From: Cryptomeria japonica
Lineage: Eukaryota; Streptophyta; Pinopsida; Cupressales; Cupressaceae
Reading direction: 5' to 3'
Length of the DNA: 64,000 nucleotides
Assembly: GCF_030272615.1 (NCBI RefSeq)
Contig: NC_081408.1
Location: forward strand, 766,231,330 to 766,295,329
Shown: one piece after another, positions 44,701-59,700 of the stretch
How positions within the stretch are numbered: position 1 is the first letter of the stretch
Layout of the letters: each line of letters opens with the position of its first letter
Notes under the pieces: model-generated
Database searches by the model: none
The model's input: the letters and a program-made list of their open reading frames with translations, nothing else
Told to the model about the DNA's origin: nothing
Translations under genes and position numbers: made by a program

Positions 44701-47700
44701 CTGTGCATAAACAGTGAGTATAGATTATAAAGTTGGCCACATAAATCCATAAAGGATAAGCACAATAAAATCTTCAAAACCCTGAAAACCTACCTTCAGC
44801 ATTCGGGACATGAATGAAGTCTCATTCAAGGCCAAAGCCATTTCGGCCATTTCTTTGCTAGCAAATTCAATATAAGCTGACCTGTTATTTATAGACAGTA
44901 TTTAGATTACAGTTAAATTGGATTTTTCAATTCTTTCAACTGGCAAATGAGGACAATTAAAATATAATAATTTATACATAACATGGAGTTAATAAATTTG
45001 ATAGAATCAGCATCTACCCTTTGGGTTGGCTGGTTGTGGCATCTGTTTGTATTATAACCTTGACAACTTCACCATACCGACCAAAATGTTTGGATAATGA
45101 CTCTTTAGTTGCAGCAAAGTGAACCTGAAATGTCAGCAAAAAATGAATAAACAGGGACCAACCATAGATAAATTCTTCGCTATTGAGGACAGACAAATTA
45201 TGAAATGGTTTAACCACATTAGTCCAAACACCTGAATGTTTTAAGGAAAAAGCAACACTACAGGGAAACTTCATATCTAACAGAGGTTACAATTTGCAAG
45301 GTATGTAACTCCATGCAATTCAACAAGCAACACAATATGTAATGATCAAAAGAACAAAAAATAAGCCTACCCTAAACAAATATGAACACTTCTATTTATA
45401 AAGATATTTGCCATTAATATAAGAAAATTTTACTCATGATGCCAAACAAATTGGATAGTATAGTGCCACACCCCATGCAACCAATGAATAATCACGAACG
45501 TAAAGCAATGAGTTGTCAAGTTTTATATTTACATTAGAGACAAAAACAGTCCTTGAATCAGCATCCTCGGGAGTTCGGCCTGAAGTACCAACTCCTGCAA
45601 TCAATCAAAAAAAATGCATTGAGTCCTACACCCTATTATTAGAAAATAAGGTATACAATTCTATCCAACTTAGAGAAAAACTCAAAATAAAAAACTATTA
45701 ACTCACATTGATTTGTTAAATGATGCAAAACAGAAATGCAGGAATGAAGGCCCTTCTTTTCTTGATTAAATTAAAACTAAATTACTAATCCATGAAGCAA
45801 AGAAGGATCACACAATAATCAAATTGCTATCTACATGAAAGCCTCATTTATCATTTGATAAAAGCTTGTGCCTGTTAATCTAAAAATAACTTACCTGAAG
45901 TTGAAGTCCCTTTCCTGATATCACTGGAAAAATCTGCATTTGATGCACCCTGCGAAAATGAATATATATGAGAAACAAAATTGCGATCAACAGTGTCATA
46001 AAATAATGTACATGATGTACATTTATGCTAAAACACACTAGGAAATCATGAATGGTTAATTTACTTACATTTGCCTCAGTGACAGGGACAATTTGCCCAA
46101 CCTCATTTTTAACCCCCATTTCAGTGTCATCTGGCAAAGTACCATCAATATCCATTTTAGTGTGATCTTGCAGTAAATTAGGATCCACATTAGAGGTCTT
46201 TGTTTTCATTGCAACCGCATCCCTTGATGACTGGAAATGAGTAGGCTTCCAGGTATTAACATTCACAGATATGTTCAAGATTTTCCCGGAAGCACTTGTT
46301 GTTTCTGATGCAGCCCTCTGAACTCTATTTTCCCTGGCCATATCCTGGGAATTTTTTGCAACTCTATATTGTACAGTCACTGATTCCTCTGGGTGTTTGT
46401 TTGGTTCTTGATGTCGTAGAGGCTGCCTTTCCTTAAAATTTGAGACCCTTGAGACAACATCACTCTCTCTGTTTTCTAATTGCTTTCTTCTGGTTGAAGA
46501 ACCTGTATAATGTCGCATTTGCCTTGAATCTTCTACTTCGTCATATCCCTCAGAAGTGGGATCTAAAGGCATAACACTTTCCCTATCCATCATTGCTATA
46601 TCATCTATTAATCCCCTATTTAATCTATTATGAATTTCAGATCTATTTTGAAATTTGCGTCCTCGGTAGACCCCTTCTGTCATTGCATTTTCAATGTCAT
46701 TTCCTTCATCATCCAGAGTAGGTTTCTCAATGTCTTCATGTAATCTGTTTACATCACTGCCAAGCTTTTTGCCCAGTCTATCAAAGACACTTCCTGTTGA
46801 TTTTAATTTTGCTACATCCTCTGCTGCTGCTGCTGCTGCTTTCACAGCCACAGCCATAGCTGGTAGAGAATTTGCAAGTACCCTAGGCCTATTTGAGTCC
46901 TCAAAAGCATCAGATAGTTCATTTGAATCCTCTGCCAAAAAAAATTAGAAAATGAAAATAATTAGAGATCTGGAACTAAGAACATCAAAAGTAAAAAACA
47001 ATAGAAAATTATCTTACAAAAACAATGCACCATATTAGACAGCTGACTTACCAACATGTGTAGAAACAACGGAACGCAGACGCTTTCTTGAGGATTCTAA
47101 TCGTTTAGAATGGGTTGGCCCAATAGGACCAACAGCTTCACGTACAGCAGATTGTAGAAGCCGACGGGTTGCATGTAAACCTGCAGGTGAGCTTTTTCTC
47201 TGTTCAACACAATCAACCATCCATTATAAATCATTACTACAAGATTGTATCCCAAATAACATGCTTTACATTTCAAATTTAAAACCTAAAGGTAGTAAAC
47301 CACGTGGCTACTAAACAAACAGTATGGTAACAATCAAGTCTTTAACCTTGTCTACCAGTAAAGAAACATATGATACCAATCAGATCTCTAACCTTGTCTG
47401 CATGACCTTCATCATGCCGCAACTGCTCTCTCTGTGTCCATATCTCTGGTGAGTGCCGTCTCTTGGAGCCTGATTTGCCTCTGGAATGGGAATTTCGACT
47501 TGCTCTAGAATCATTTCGTTCTTCATATTCAGTTTGATGTCTTGGTGTTTCATCTCTTGGCATTTCCTTTACTTCTCTTGACGACTTGTAAGCAGAAGCC
47601 CATTCCCTTCTTCGCCGAGTTCCTGGAACCTTAGTGGATCTTTCCATCACCTCTTTGTGAGTGACAACTGAAACTGGTTCTACATTGTCACCTTTAGACT

Positions 47701-50700
47701 GCATAAAATTGGTTCTATGAGTAACATTTGATTCTGAAAAACATTCAATTAGGAAGGTCCTAACAACAAACAATCTTTTGAAACCAACACAATTACCCAA
47801 TTTTTTCAAATTTACTCAGCAAATAAGTACAACATTTACAGGCAACATACCTTTGTTTCCATATCAATACTCCTGCTCCGTTTCTCAGAGCCTCTTTTTA
47901 GTCCCTCTTCAAAATGATTTTTTGCTTGCTCTTTTATATCAACTGGCTGCACTGTCTGTGATGATGGCAAATAGTCGTGAATGTTGGATGCAACATGATC
48001 CCAAAGCCTGCATAAATTATAATTTGCAGAAAACTTAATTTTAAATTCAAATTAGCAGGATGTCTAAGTCTTGGAATAGTTAAAATAATTTGCTGTAGTT
48101 CCCTCCAATATTATTTCAGTTGATGCTTTCAAAACTCACCAACATACAGGTGATATAACTTAAATTTAAAATTTTTGACATGGTCATTATCACATTTTTA
48201 GTTAAATTAATTTGCTGTAGTTCCCTCCAATTTAATTTCAGTTGATGCTTTCAAAATTCACCAACATACAGGTGATATAACTTGAATTTAAATTTTTTAA
48301 CATGGTCACTATCACATTTTCAGATTTACTACTTAGGTTTAAAGGGCTGATGCTTGAGTTCAAACTGCTTATAGCAATAATCTTTTTACAATATTCCTTT
48401 TGAGTATTATAGCAGTAGGAACCCACATATATACAGAAATCTTTCACCTTCTAATCAAACTCATTACTGCAACCAATATACACAAACTATAAATAAACAA
48501 TTTGTAGTATAAAATAGACTAAATCATAAAACAATTCATCTCACTATGCTTGCATTCAATCGATTCCTAGAGTTATAAACTTTTGTGAACAGATCAATTA
48601 AAATGGTCATTATTTATATAAACTTTTCAGGCAAAATTTGAATGTTCCTAGTAATTTTATCAAAACCATTTTCAGAGTTACCTAAATGCCATGGCCATGG
48701 TTATTTTCTTTTAAAATAATTTTAGAATTTATTTCAACAATCATGTGAGGATAATTGTCCTTGGCAAATGATAAGTTACAAACTTATAAGTTATGACCTT
48801 GTTCCACTAAGTTTTTTGGGATGGGGACCGCAACGGACGGCAAGGGATGGTGAGACTTGTTTCCAGGATGGAATTTTTTGAGGCAATGATTTAGTAGGGC
48901 TGGCGACAGCAAAGGGGAAGGCTATATAATGAATAGGGCAAATTTTGAAAATATAGAGAAATTTCAAATATTCATATGATAACATTGAGAAGGCATTCAT
49001 GATATCGACAAATATCAAATGTCAAAACATAAAATTTTATTTCTTCCATAATTCATTGTCAATGTGCATATGATATAAAATTAAAAAATAGTAATACAAC
49101 AAAATGCCCAAAGGCTGCAAGTTTGATCTACAAAAGTCAAAATGACAAAAGTCACAAAAACATATTGATAAAAAGTATAAGGCTATCCCTAATCACTATC
49201 TACCAACACTACATCAAAATCAAATTCCGAATCACTACCACTATGAGCAACTACTTCAGTGGCATCTTCTAGATCAACATCCCACTATAAAGTTAAAGTT
49301 TGTCGATACTCTAAAACCTACTGATCCTTAAGTCATAAAACACTGTGCACGGCCACCAAATTCTCTACTCATCTAGAGCTCAACCAATTCCTCTTGATAC
49401 AGAAAATGAACTTGTATATGGACCGAATTCTCTCTATAGCAGAAGAATTAACAACTTGTGAAAGGAGGCTAATAGCAAACCTCTTCGACTTTGGTGTATC
49501 CCTGTCACGTCATGTCCACCATCCGATAAGATCAATTTTACCTAATAAAGCTCTGTCTTCACCTTTGGAGTGTTGAATGTAGGACGACCATGAAGATTAT
49601 CAACTCCACAATTGTATACGTCTTTACAAGGGCCTTCATTAACCATTCTTTCACAACTTCACCATCACGCATAGGCAGCCTACCTGTTGATGTGTTTTTT
49701 ATGCACATGCGAACACAAAATAAAATACCCAAGAGTATCTTATCCTCTCTTGAACAAAATCTCTCAAATGTTGAAGATTAGCTTAAGGATCACTTGAGAA
49801 GACTCCAAGCTTCATGAATGTAGGGTCACTATGTGTGGATAAGCTCTGTTGGTTGATGTGATTGCTGGTATTACAAAGGGACTTACATTTGAATGCCTGA
49901 ATGCTTGAATCACTGGAACTTAGATCATCTGATATTGCGATCTTGTGATGCTTTGTTTTATCCTAAACTAGCTTGAATAAAAAAGGGCAAAAGGAAAGGG
50001 TTGAGAGAGTCTACTCTAAGACCTAGAATATAAGAAGATAGTAGAATGATCAGCTGGAATCCTATTGGGCGAGGTCTCACCATCAACTTGAACAATCTGA
50101 CACAAGCTCAGTGCAAACTTCTAAGGACATTTTAAAGATGTTCAAATCATTACCATCGAACATTGATCACCATTCAAGTTCATGCATAAGCAAATGGACG
50201 TATAATGATTCGAAGTTAAGCTCATATCACTCCAGTTGACCACACAAGGCACATTTACAATCAGCAAGAGGCTAGTGGTTTGGACAAAGCAGATTCCACA
50301 CAGATACATTCAATAAATTCTTCCACTCAATTTAATCAACATGAAAGCAAATTGAGAAGTAAAGACCATGCGAGTTGTTGAAGCAACAAATCAAATTCAC
50401 CATAACTTCAATGAAATCAATTGTTCTCTACAACAAAGTTTGGCAACAACCTTTGCCTTCTCCTAATCTAATTTTTATTCTAAATGCTATTCTATTCTAA
50501 TCATTGTTAGCTAACTATTAGCTATTGCTATTAACCTTTAAAAATGAAGAGTTTGAGCTTAATATAGAGAACCTTTTGTACCTCAAGCAACCTCTCTAAC
50601 AAAATTAAATAAATGTCATACCTTGTCTCCACAAGTTTGAGGAATTCATTTAAAAAAACCTAAAGAGAGCCATGTGTGGTCATTGCAAATAAACATCTAA

Positions 50701-53700
50701 ATATCTCTAGCTTCTACCACAAATATTGCACCCAATCTATCTTCCTTATGTATTTCAATGTGTCATTCAATACATGAACACAACATGGGGTCCAAAAGAT
50801 GTGCTCATAAGCATCCTCCACCATTAAGACAACTAATTTGCACGTGTATGCTAAAACAACGACCACCACCGGTACAACATTTGAGGCCCCAAATGGCATC
50901 TCTCAAAATATGAAATCGGAATTCAACATCCTTGAGCTTCCCAAAACAATCAATAGGTCTAAGAAAATAAGAGCCAACTAAACCACATAGATCCCGCCCT
51001 TGAGCCATCCAGCACCAAGTTGGTTTTCTATGCCAAACATTTCTTATAGATGGTGAATAATATTATTCAACACCCTCACTATCTCCAACTCTATTAAAAT
51101 AATATTGTAATATTGATCTAAAGGTCATTTTAAACATTTAGTTAGCATTTAAAAAATTTTGCTTATGTCTTTTGTCTTTAATTAGTTTTAGGAAGTTTCA
51201 TTTCTGTCTTTCGTGTTTCTATTTTCAATCGTTTTTGTTATGGATAGATCATCTTGTAATTTTCTATATAAAGAGTATTCCTCTCCTTCATTAGTTACAA
51301 CATGTAACTACCATTTCATGGTAATAGAGCTTAGATTCTTTTTTGGCAAAAAAAAATTGGTGGATTTTTTTATTTTTTCCACAAAAAAATCAAGGGTGGG
51401 TTTTGCTTGATTTTTCCCACAAAAAACAGGGAGTTTTTATTTTTGTTTACTACTCGTGATGGTCACGAATAATGTTTTTGAACAAACTAGGGGTTCTTGT
51501 ACGATTTTCTCCTCAAAAATCGTGGATGAGTCTTTTTATTTTTTTTCCACAAAAAATCATGGAGGGTTTTGCACGATTCTCTTTTCAAAAATCTTGGTAT
51601 CTTTGTTTTTTGCACAAGAATCATGGGTTCTCTCTGTTGGAGGGTTTTCTAATTTTTTCCACAAAAAATCATGAGGGGTGTTGTTGTTTTCTAGGTTTTA
51701 TATTTTTTCCAAAAAAAAAATCATGGTGGGTTTTTCCCTAGCTAGGGTTTCAACATGTGGAGGTTTTATGTTTTTGGCAATTTTTTGGGACAAAAATCAT
51801 GGTTTATGTAGGATTTTCTGATTTCTTTCTTCATGAAGGGTAGGGTTTTTTATTTTTTCCACAAAATCATGCAAGGTGCTGTTGTTGTGGGATTTTTATC
51901 GTTTTTTCACAAAAACGAAGGTGTGTAATTTCAGCATCGCATCGAAGATTTGACGATTTTTCCACAATGTTATGGTTTCTATTTTTTGACGATTTTTATC
52001 AACAAAAATCAAAGTTCTTTGAGAAGCTGATCTCAATGTCAGTGGATAAAGGGAGGGATGGCTTCATTACCCAACATCATGTTGGAAGGTTCAAAGGATT
52101 GTGGTAAACTTGGTCATATCCAAAAGTTTTGCAAAACCAAGGAGAGTCTCAGCAGTAGGCTAATGTCGTGGAGCATTCTGAGGAGATGGGGGCAGCCTTC
52201 TATGCATTCATAACCAAATGACCTACAGATTATGTAAAGACTTTGTAGGCTAGTTAATAGAATAACCATTAAGGGAGGGTATTAAAATAATATTGTAATA
52301 TTGATATAGTGGGAAACTTCAGTTTGTCTTTTGTCTTTAGTTAGTTTTAGGAAGTTTCCTTTCTATCTTTCATGTTTCTATTCACGATTGTTTTTGTTAT
52401 GGAAAGATCGTCTTGTAAATTTCTATATAAGGAATATTTCTCTCCTTAATTAATTACAACATGCAATTACCATTTCAAACTCCCACTAGTTCCATGGCTT
52501 GAGATTCCCCCTTGGCCAATTGAGAGCATGTACAAGTTTAAAGTAATCATCACATCCTCCATCACGAGCAAATCTACTATTTTTGCTCCCTCTAAGAGGT
52601 GGAGACCAAGGAACACTTCATTTTTAAAATACGACATTTACTATGAGAAAGAAGGAAGATATAACTACCTCTACAAGGATTCAAGCAACACTCTATCTAC
52701 ATTCAAATATTTAGACCAACGTTGCCTAACATTTTTTCTCTGTCTAAAAAAATCTAGAGCCCCAATGTCAATCAACTCATTTTCCCATCCCATCTAAATG
52801 CAAGCAACACAATAGCTTTCTAATATCATACTTCACATACCAAAGCTAAAAAATCAATCAAATCGAGCAAGTTCTAATGTCAAAACAAAACAAGTTCTAA
52901 CTACACCAGAGACCCACAATTTTTCTTTAAAAATTGTTAAGACCATCAAAAAACGCATCACGATTTACGAAAGAAAATTGTCGTGCGATATGCATGATAA
53001 TGGGGCACGTTTTTTAACAAAAATCAGTCGCAATCTGTGCTGTAAATTTGTTGTGATTTTCTCAATAAAAATGCCACAGTTTTCTAGAATAAACTTGGCA
53101 CAATTTTTAGCTGATAAAAAATCTGTGATTTTCGTCAAACCAGGTCACGATTTTTTGCAGATTGACAATTGTGACGTTAAAACAAACAAAACCCTTGCAA
53201 TTTTAAAAATAGGTTTTAAATTATACCAAGCAACTAGTAAATTCACATGACCCCCTGCTCTGATACCATATTGCAAAAAATAATAGAACTCAATATTTTA
53301 ATATTCTATTGAATAACAAAATAACAGCTATGTTACCCCGAGTTTCTGGGACAGGGACGGCAGGAGATGGCGCAACGAGTTTCTGAGACGGCAATTTTTT
53401 TGCCAATTTTGGGGACGGCGGAGGGGCGGCAATATAAAATATAGGTAAAATTTAAAATATATAGGGAAATTTAAATATCCATATGAGAAATAGATAAAGC
53501 GTGTATATATACATTATAGTCATATGAAAACATGGATAAAGCAGGTATATGTACATTATAGAACCTTAACATACCACATTTGTGTTTAGAATTCATTGTC
53601 AATACTCAATATGCATTCATAATTCATAATATATTGTCAATTCTCAATATCCATTCATAGATGAAAATTCATCGTCAATATGCCAGCACTTGTTTGCGTG

Positions 53701-56700
53701 TAGTTCACTGTTTCTTTCTGATTGGAGGATATTTTGATAGTCTTCCATAACAATTATGACCTACAACCACTTCCTTATGCACTACAGAGTTTTGGGTGTT
53801 TGTAGTATTCATTACCAAGCTGTTATTCATATTTGAGTGCTTTTGGCTATGATTCAGACCTGTTTACCTTTCATATTAGTGAAAAGTCCAATATTGCAGA
53901 CCTGCAACCACTTTTTTACACACTACCAAGTTCTAAGTGTTTGTGAAATTTTTTACCAGGCTACTGCTCATTATTTCTAAGTGATTTTGGTAGTGATTCA
54001 GACATGTTTACTAGTCATATTAGTGAAAATACAGCTTTGCAGACATATAATAAAATTAAAAACTGTTTTTTTGAGCATTTGATTCTTTCTTTTTTTTTAA
54101 TGCGCTGGGAAAAGGGGGACAGCTGGCCGTCCCCGGGACAGTTAGGGGACATCACAAAGTCCACAATCATATTGGGGATGGGGGGACATCCCCTTTGAGA
54201 ATCACTGCCATCCCCAAGTTTACGGGACATTTCCCACAGATTTTGCAATTTTGGGAAGTCCCTAGGCTGTCCCCAAGTCCCCAAGCCGTCCCCGGTACGG
54301 GGCCAGGGGATTTTAGCCTAGGGACATGTCCCTGAGTAACATAGGATGATAGGACAACAATTACAAAGAGGTTCACTAAAAACTAAAATGTGAATCTTAA
54401 AAAAACGGATAGAAAACACTTGCAATTAAGGTGGCTTTATTACAACTACAAGTCTTATCTATTAATAATTGAATATTGTTCAAATATCCTTGATTTGCAT
54501 GTTCTCCTACCTGTTGAAATTTTTGTAGCTGCGAAAGAATTTATCTACCTGTGTTGAATTGATATGAGTTCTCTGAGATTCATCTGATATGATGGACTGA
54601 TTGTATTTCGTTCAAGCTGCTGTTTCCTGTCACTGTTCTTTATTGTATATGAGCCTTTCTATCTTTGATGCTCGAGCTGTTTCTTTTGAGAGCTGGGACC
54701 ATTCCTTTTTCATGGTCAATGTATTTATCTGTGGTCATGTTCGGAAGCTGTTTCCTTCGTATTCTTTTCTACTGTTCTCACCGCTGAGTCAGCATGACAT
54801 GGGATTGAATATGTCTTGAGGTGGATCGTGGTTATTGAGTGACTTGGTCACAGCTGGATGATGTCGATTCATTCGACCACAAATGTGTTTATGGTTTGTC
54901 AGTTTTCATTTTTTATGGTGCCAACGAGTTTTGTATGTGACAATGGTTTATTCTTGTATGAGGTCGTTAAGCTTTGTAACAGCATGGAGAGTAATGATCG
55001 GTTATATGGGAATGCGATGGGTCTTTGTAACTGTGGTTCTTTCACCTCCCATGAGAGATGCCTTAGTTTTGATCATAATATATGTGTGCTGAGATATATA
55101 TGTATAGTATTTTTGTTGAATATTGAGATGTATGTGTGATTGTCATGCTTGTTATGAGAATCATATCTTTTGTATTCAGTATTATGAGTCTTGAAAGGCT
55201 GTTATTATCCTGATTCTACAGTCAAGGAGTTGAATCTGTAAAGGAAGTGTCTCAGGAAGTCATCAATAATTTTGTACTTGTTTTAGAGAGCTCAATAAAG
55301 GCATTATCTTTTGTGGGCTTGGTTTTTCATCCTCAAGTGGAGGGTTTTCCCAAGATTAAGTTTTTTTGTGTGCTCCTGTTGTTCTTGTATTTAAGTTTCT
55401 GTTCTTTGCTCTATTATATATATTCTGGTTCAAATTTTAACACTACCCACCCAGACTCATCGATCCTAGTTCTATTTGCTTTAGTTATATATCTTCTGGT
55501 TCAAATTTTAACACTACCCACCCAGAATAATTTTGTATTTGTTTTAGAGAACTCAATAAAGGCATTATCTTTTGTGGGCTGGGTTTTTCACCCTCAAGTG
55601 GAGGGTTTTCCCAGGATAAGTTTTTTTTGTGCTCTTGTTGTTCTTGTGTTTAAGTTTCTGTTCTTAAATCTATTATATATATTCTGGTTCAAATTTTAAC
55701 ACTACCCACCCAGAATAATTTTGTATTTGTTTTAGAGAACTCAATAAAGGCATTATCTTTTGTGGGCTGGGTTTTTCACCCTCAAGTGGAGGGTTTTCCC
55801 AAGATAAGTTTTTTTTGTGCTCTTGTTGTTCTTGTGTTTAAGTTTCTGTTCTTAAATCTATTATATATATTCTGGTTCAAATTTTAAAATGGTATCAGAG
55901 TGGGTCTAAGGAAACGATCCAGAACCAAAATCTTTAAGTTTTATATTACTCTTTGCTCTACTTTCAGTTTGCTTGTTTCAGCTCTACACTATGGTGAACG
56001 GACTGAAAGTCGAAGATAGGTTGGATGGAGCCTCAAACTTCACTTCTTGGAAGTTCGGGATTCTAATTGCGCTTGACAAAAATAATCTTCTTCACTACAT
56101 GAAGTCTGATGTAGCTGAGCCTACTGATGACACTGAGAAAGCGCAATGGAGAAAGAACAATGTCATGGCAAGAAAGATCCTAATTGATTTTGTTAAAGAT
56201 CATTTGGTACCCGTCATTTCCAAGTTGAATTAAGCCACGGAGATGTTTGAATGTCTTCAAAGTCTATATGAATTCAACAACACTAGTAGAGCTCTAGCCT
56301 TGAGACGTCAGTTGTTAATTATTAAGATGGCTAATGGTGAATCAGTTGTGTCTTTCTTTATGAAGATTTCAGAATTAAAGGATCAAATCAATGCAATTGG
56401 AGATTCCATTGTAGACAAAGATCTTGTTATGTTGGCCATGAATGGCCTCCCGCACTCATGGGAATCCTTCATTTAGGGTATCAGTGGTAGAGCAGAACTC
56501 CCTAAGTTTGACCGATTGAGAGCTGATTGCATTCAGGAGGAATGTAGGTTAGAAGCTAGAGGTAATGGACGTAAAACTCACCATGAAGATGATCATGTAC
56601 TTGATGCCCATACTTCTAAAGGGAAAGGGAAGAAAGATAACTTCAAGAGGTTCAGAGATAAGAATTTTGATTCAGTTCCTGAATCCTCCAAGAAAAAGAA

Positions 56701-59700
56701 GAAGGATCTATCTCGGATTCAGTGTTTCAGATGTGACAAATATGGTCACTTTGCTAGAGATTGTAACTCTAGACCCAAGCATCAAGCTGCTACCTCTAAT
56801 GTTGAAAATACATCTCCCCCTAGAGAGTCTAGTGAAAATTCAGAGATGTTCTTATTTATTTGTACTCTCTCCAGTAATATTCCTACTGATAGTGATACAT
56901 GGCTTATTGATAGTGGAGCCTCCCGCCATATTTCAGGTTATCGTGAGCACCTCTCTAATTTGAAAGAAAAAGACTCTTACAAGTTATCATTGGTGATGAT
57001 GCTTTCTATTCTGTGAAGGGTGTTGCTTCCACTTCATTTCACTTAGATTCAAGTATTTCTCTTCACTTGAGTGATGTACTATTTGTTCATAGAATTAAGA
57101 GGAATCTGAATTCCATTTGAGCATTGGAAGATAAAGGTTATAATGTTGCATTTACTGATGGAAAAGTCCTTGCAAAGAAGAAAAACTCAAGCATTAAGAC
57201 AGCTCGTGAGTTTGGTGTACACCATGACAATCTAAATAGACTTTCAGCTCATCCTATTCAAGTTTTTGCACATGATTCAATAAGCAGAAGTGAGCTGTGG
57301 CACAAAAGATTTGCTCATCTAAATTTCAAAACCCTGTCTTCCATGGAGAAGGTGGTAGTCGGCCTTCCAAAGCTGAATCAAGATCATGAGGGTGTCTACA
57401 AAGGGTGTGCTCTAGGTAAGAACATTAAACATCCATTTCATAGTACTGAAAGTAGAGCCAAAGATGTCCTAGAGCTGATTCATTCTAATTTGTGTGGTCC
57501 TATGTCAGTTGCTTCATTAAGTAGCTTTTGGTATTATGTTACTTTCATTGATGACTTCTCTCATAAGTAATGGATTTATTTTCTAAAATCTAGTGAGTCT
57601 GATGAATTGTTGTCCAAATTTAAAGAATTTAAAGCTCTTGTTGAAAATTTGTCAAATAAGAAGATAAAGATCTTAAGGTCTGATAATGGGGGTAAATATA
57701 CTTCTAGTACATTTCAAAAACATTGTATTGAAGCTGGGATTAAGAGGGAGATTTGTGTCCCCTTATAATCCACAACAAAACGGTGTAGCTGAAAGAAAGA
57801 ACAAGTCTATTGTTGAGGCAGCGAAAGCCATGATCCATGATCAAGGCCTTCAAACATTTTTATGGGAATAGCCATGGTGAATGTCATGCTGAGATGACAA
57901 TATTGTGTTAAACAAAAAAATCTGTGATGAGATTTTGATTACTGACATTTCTTGTTGCAGCTTCTTATGCTTGTCATGTTAAGAGATGGCAAGACATATG
58001 AATAATCTCTCTCTTGCCAAGAGTGAGTGTTGAAGTTTTTGTAGCTGCAAGAGAGTTTATCTACCTGTGTTGAATTGTTGTGAGTTCTCTGAGATTCATC
58101 TGATATGATAGACTGATTGTATTTCGTTCAAGCTGATGTTTCCTGTAGCTGTTCTTTATTGTATATGAGCCTTTCTATCTTTGATGCTCGAGCTGTTTCT
58201 TTTGAGAGCTGGGACCATTCCTTTTTCGTGGTCAATGTATTTATCTGTGGTCATGTACGGGAGCTGCCTCCTTCATATTCTTTTCTACTGTTCTCACCAC
58301 TGAGTCAGCGTGACATGGGATTGAATGTCTTGAGGTGGATCATGGTTATTGAGTGACTTGGTCATAGCTGGATGATGTTGATTCATTCGACCACAAAGTG
58401 TTCATGGTTTGTCAGTTTTTATCTTTTATGGGACGACGGTTTATTCTTGTATGAGGTCGTTAAGCTTTGTCACGGCATGGAGAGTAATGGTCAGTTCTAT
58501 GGCAATGTGATGGGTCTTTGTAACTGTGGTTCTTTCACCTCCCGTGCTGAGATATAGATGTATTGTATTTTTGGTGAATACCAAGACGTATGTGTGATTG
58601 TCATGCTTGTTATGAGAATCATATCTTTTGTATTCAGTATTATGAGTCTTGAGAGGCTGTTATTATTCTGATTCTACAGTCGAGGAGTTGAATTTGTAAA
58701 GGAAGTGTCTCAGGAAGTCATCAATAATTTTGTACTTGTTTTAGAGAGCTAAATAAAGGCATTATCTTTTGTGGGCTGGGTTTTTCACCCTCAAGTGGAG
58801 GGTTTTCCCAAGATTAAGTTTTTTTGTGTGCTCCTGTTGTTCTTGTATTTAAGTTTCTGTTCTTTGCTTTATTATATATATTCTGGTTCAAATTTTAACA
58901 CTACCCACCCAGACTCATCGATCCTAGTTCTATTTGCAAAATTGTGTCCTCAAATTATTTATTCCTGAGAATTAATGTCCCCTTATGTTAACACTTAGGA
59001 AGAAGGGAACAATTAACTTGTAAATCAATTGCAAGAGACAACTTCTTGTTAAGCTCTAAATCCTTATGAATCTTACAAGGCTGATAACAATTTACAATCT
59101 GCTATACATATATATTAATTATAAAACATATAATATGTCAAATGTGCAATATGTAATAAAAGAGTGATGGGATGCAATGAATAACTTTGATATTCAAATC
59201 TACAATAGAGAAATCTTGCTATCTGTGATATGAATTGAGGGAATTAAACAAAGATTGATCTCTGTCATATTCTGATCTGCAATTGTGGGATTTACTCCAC
59301 TCTTCTTGATATGTCAATGTATATAATGCTGCAAGTTATCTCTCAACTGCTTCAAGCCATTTCTGATATAGCAATAATACTGTGCTGATAGTCTCTCCTA
59401 TTGCTTATAGCGACAGAAGGAATAATTGTTGTTTCTGATTTAACTTTTCGAAAATATGCAAATGTTGGTGCTGTTTCTGAATGTCACTTTGAATATATGC
59501 GACCTATTTTGATGCCAAAAGGCAATGCTCAATCAAGCAGATCCAATACAGGATGTAAATATAAAATGAAGACAAAATCCGATGATGCCTTGGAATGAAT
59601 TCGTTCCTCATTAAATATCTTGTGGGATTCAAGAGTTGCATCCTTGGATCGGGAATAGACATACCTTTCCCTAAATTGTATCTTTTTCTTAATCCTTAAC

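Larger units (their letters stand above)
54512..58900 (+). mobile_element. Copia 3, deleted LTR retrotransposon
   Basis: Left LTR from 54512, right LTR 58028-58900, PBS TGGTATCAGAG at 55889, TSD CTACC (54507-54511 and 58901-58905). Gag, CCHC, protease and integrase are recognisable, but the sequence jumps from integrase (57870) to the 3' end, so RT and RNase H are deleted. It lies in the 15 kb intron of the host gene in antisense to it. The left LTR has an abnormal extension described separately. Confidence 0.88.

Noticed and set aside
47699-47740. Alternative acceptor TTTTTCAG upstream of host exon 47698
   Set aside because: Using it puts the exon out of phase and gives an early stop, while TTTTATGCAG at 47699 keeps the frame.
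55247-55699. 150-codon open frame with repeated hydrophobic segments
   Set aside because: It lies in the duplicated LTR segments of Copia 3; the repetition mirrors the DNA duplication.
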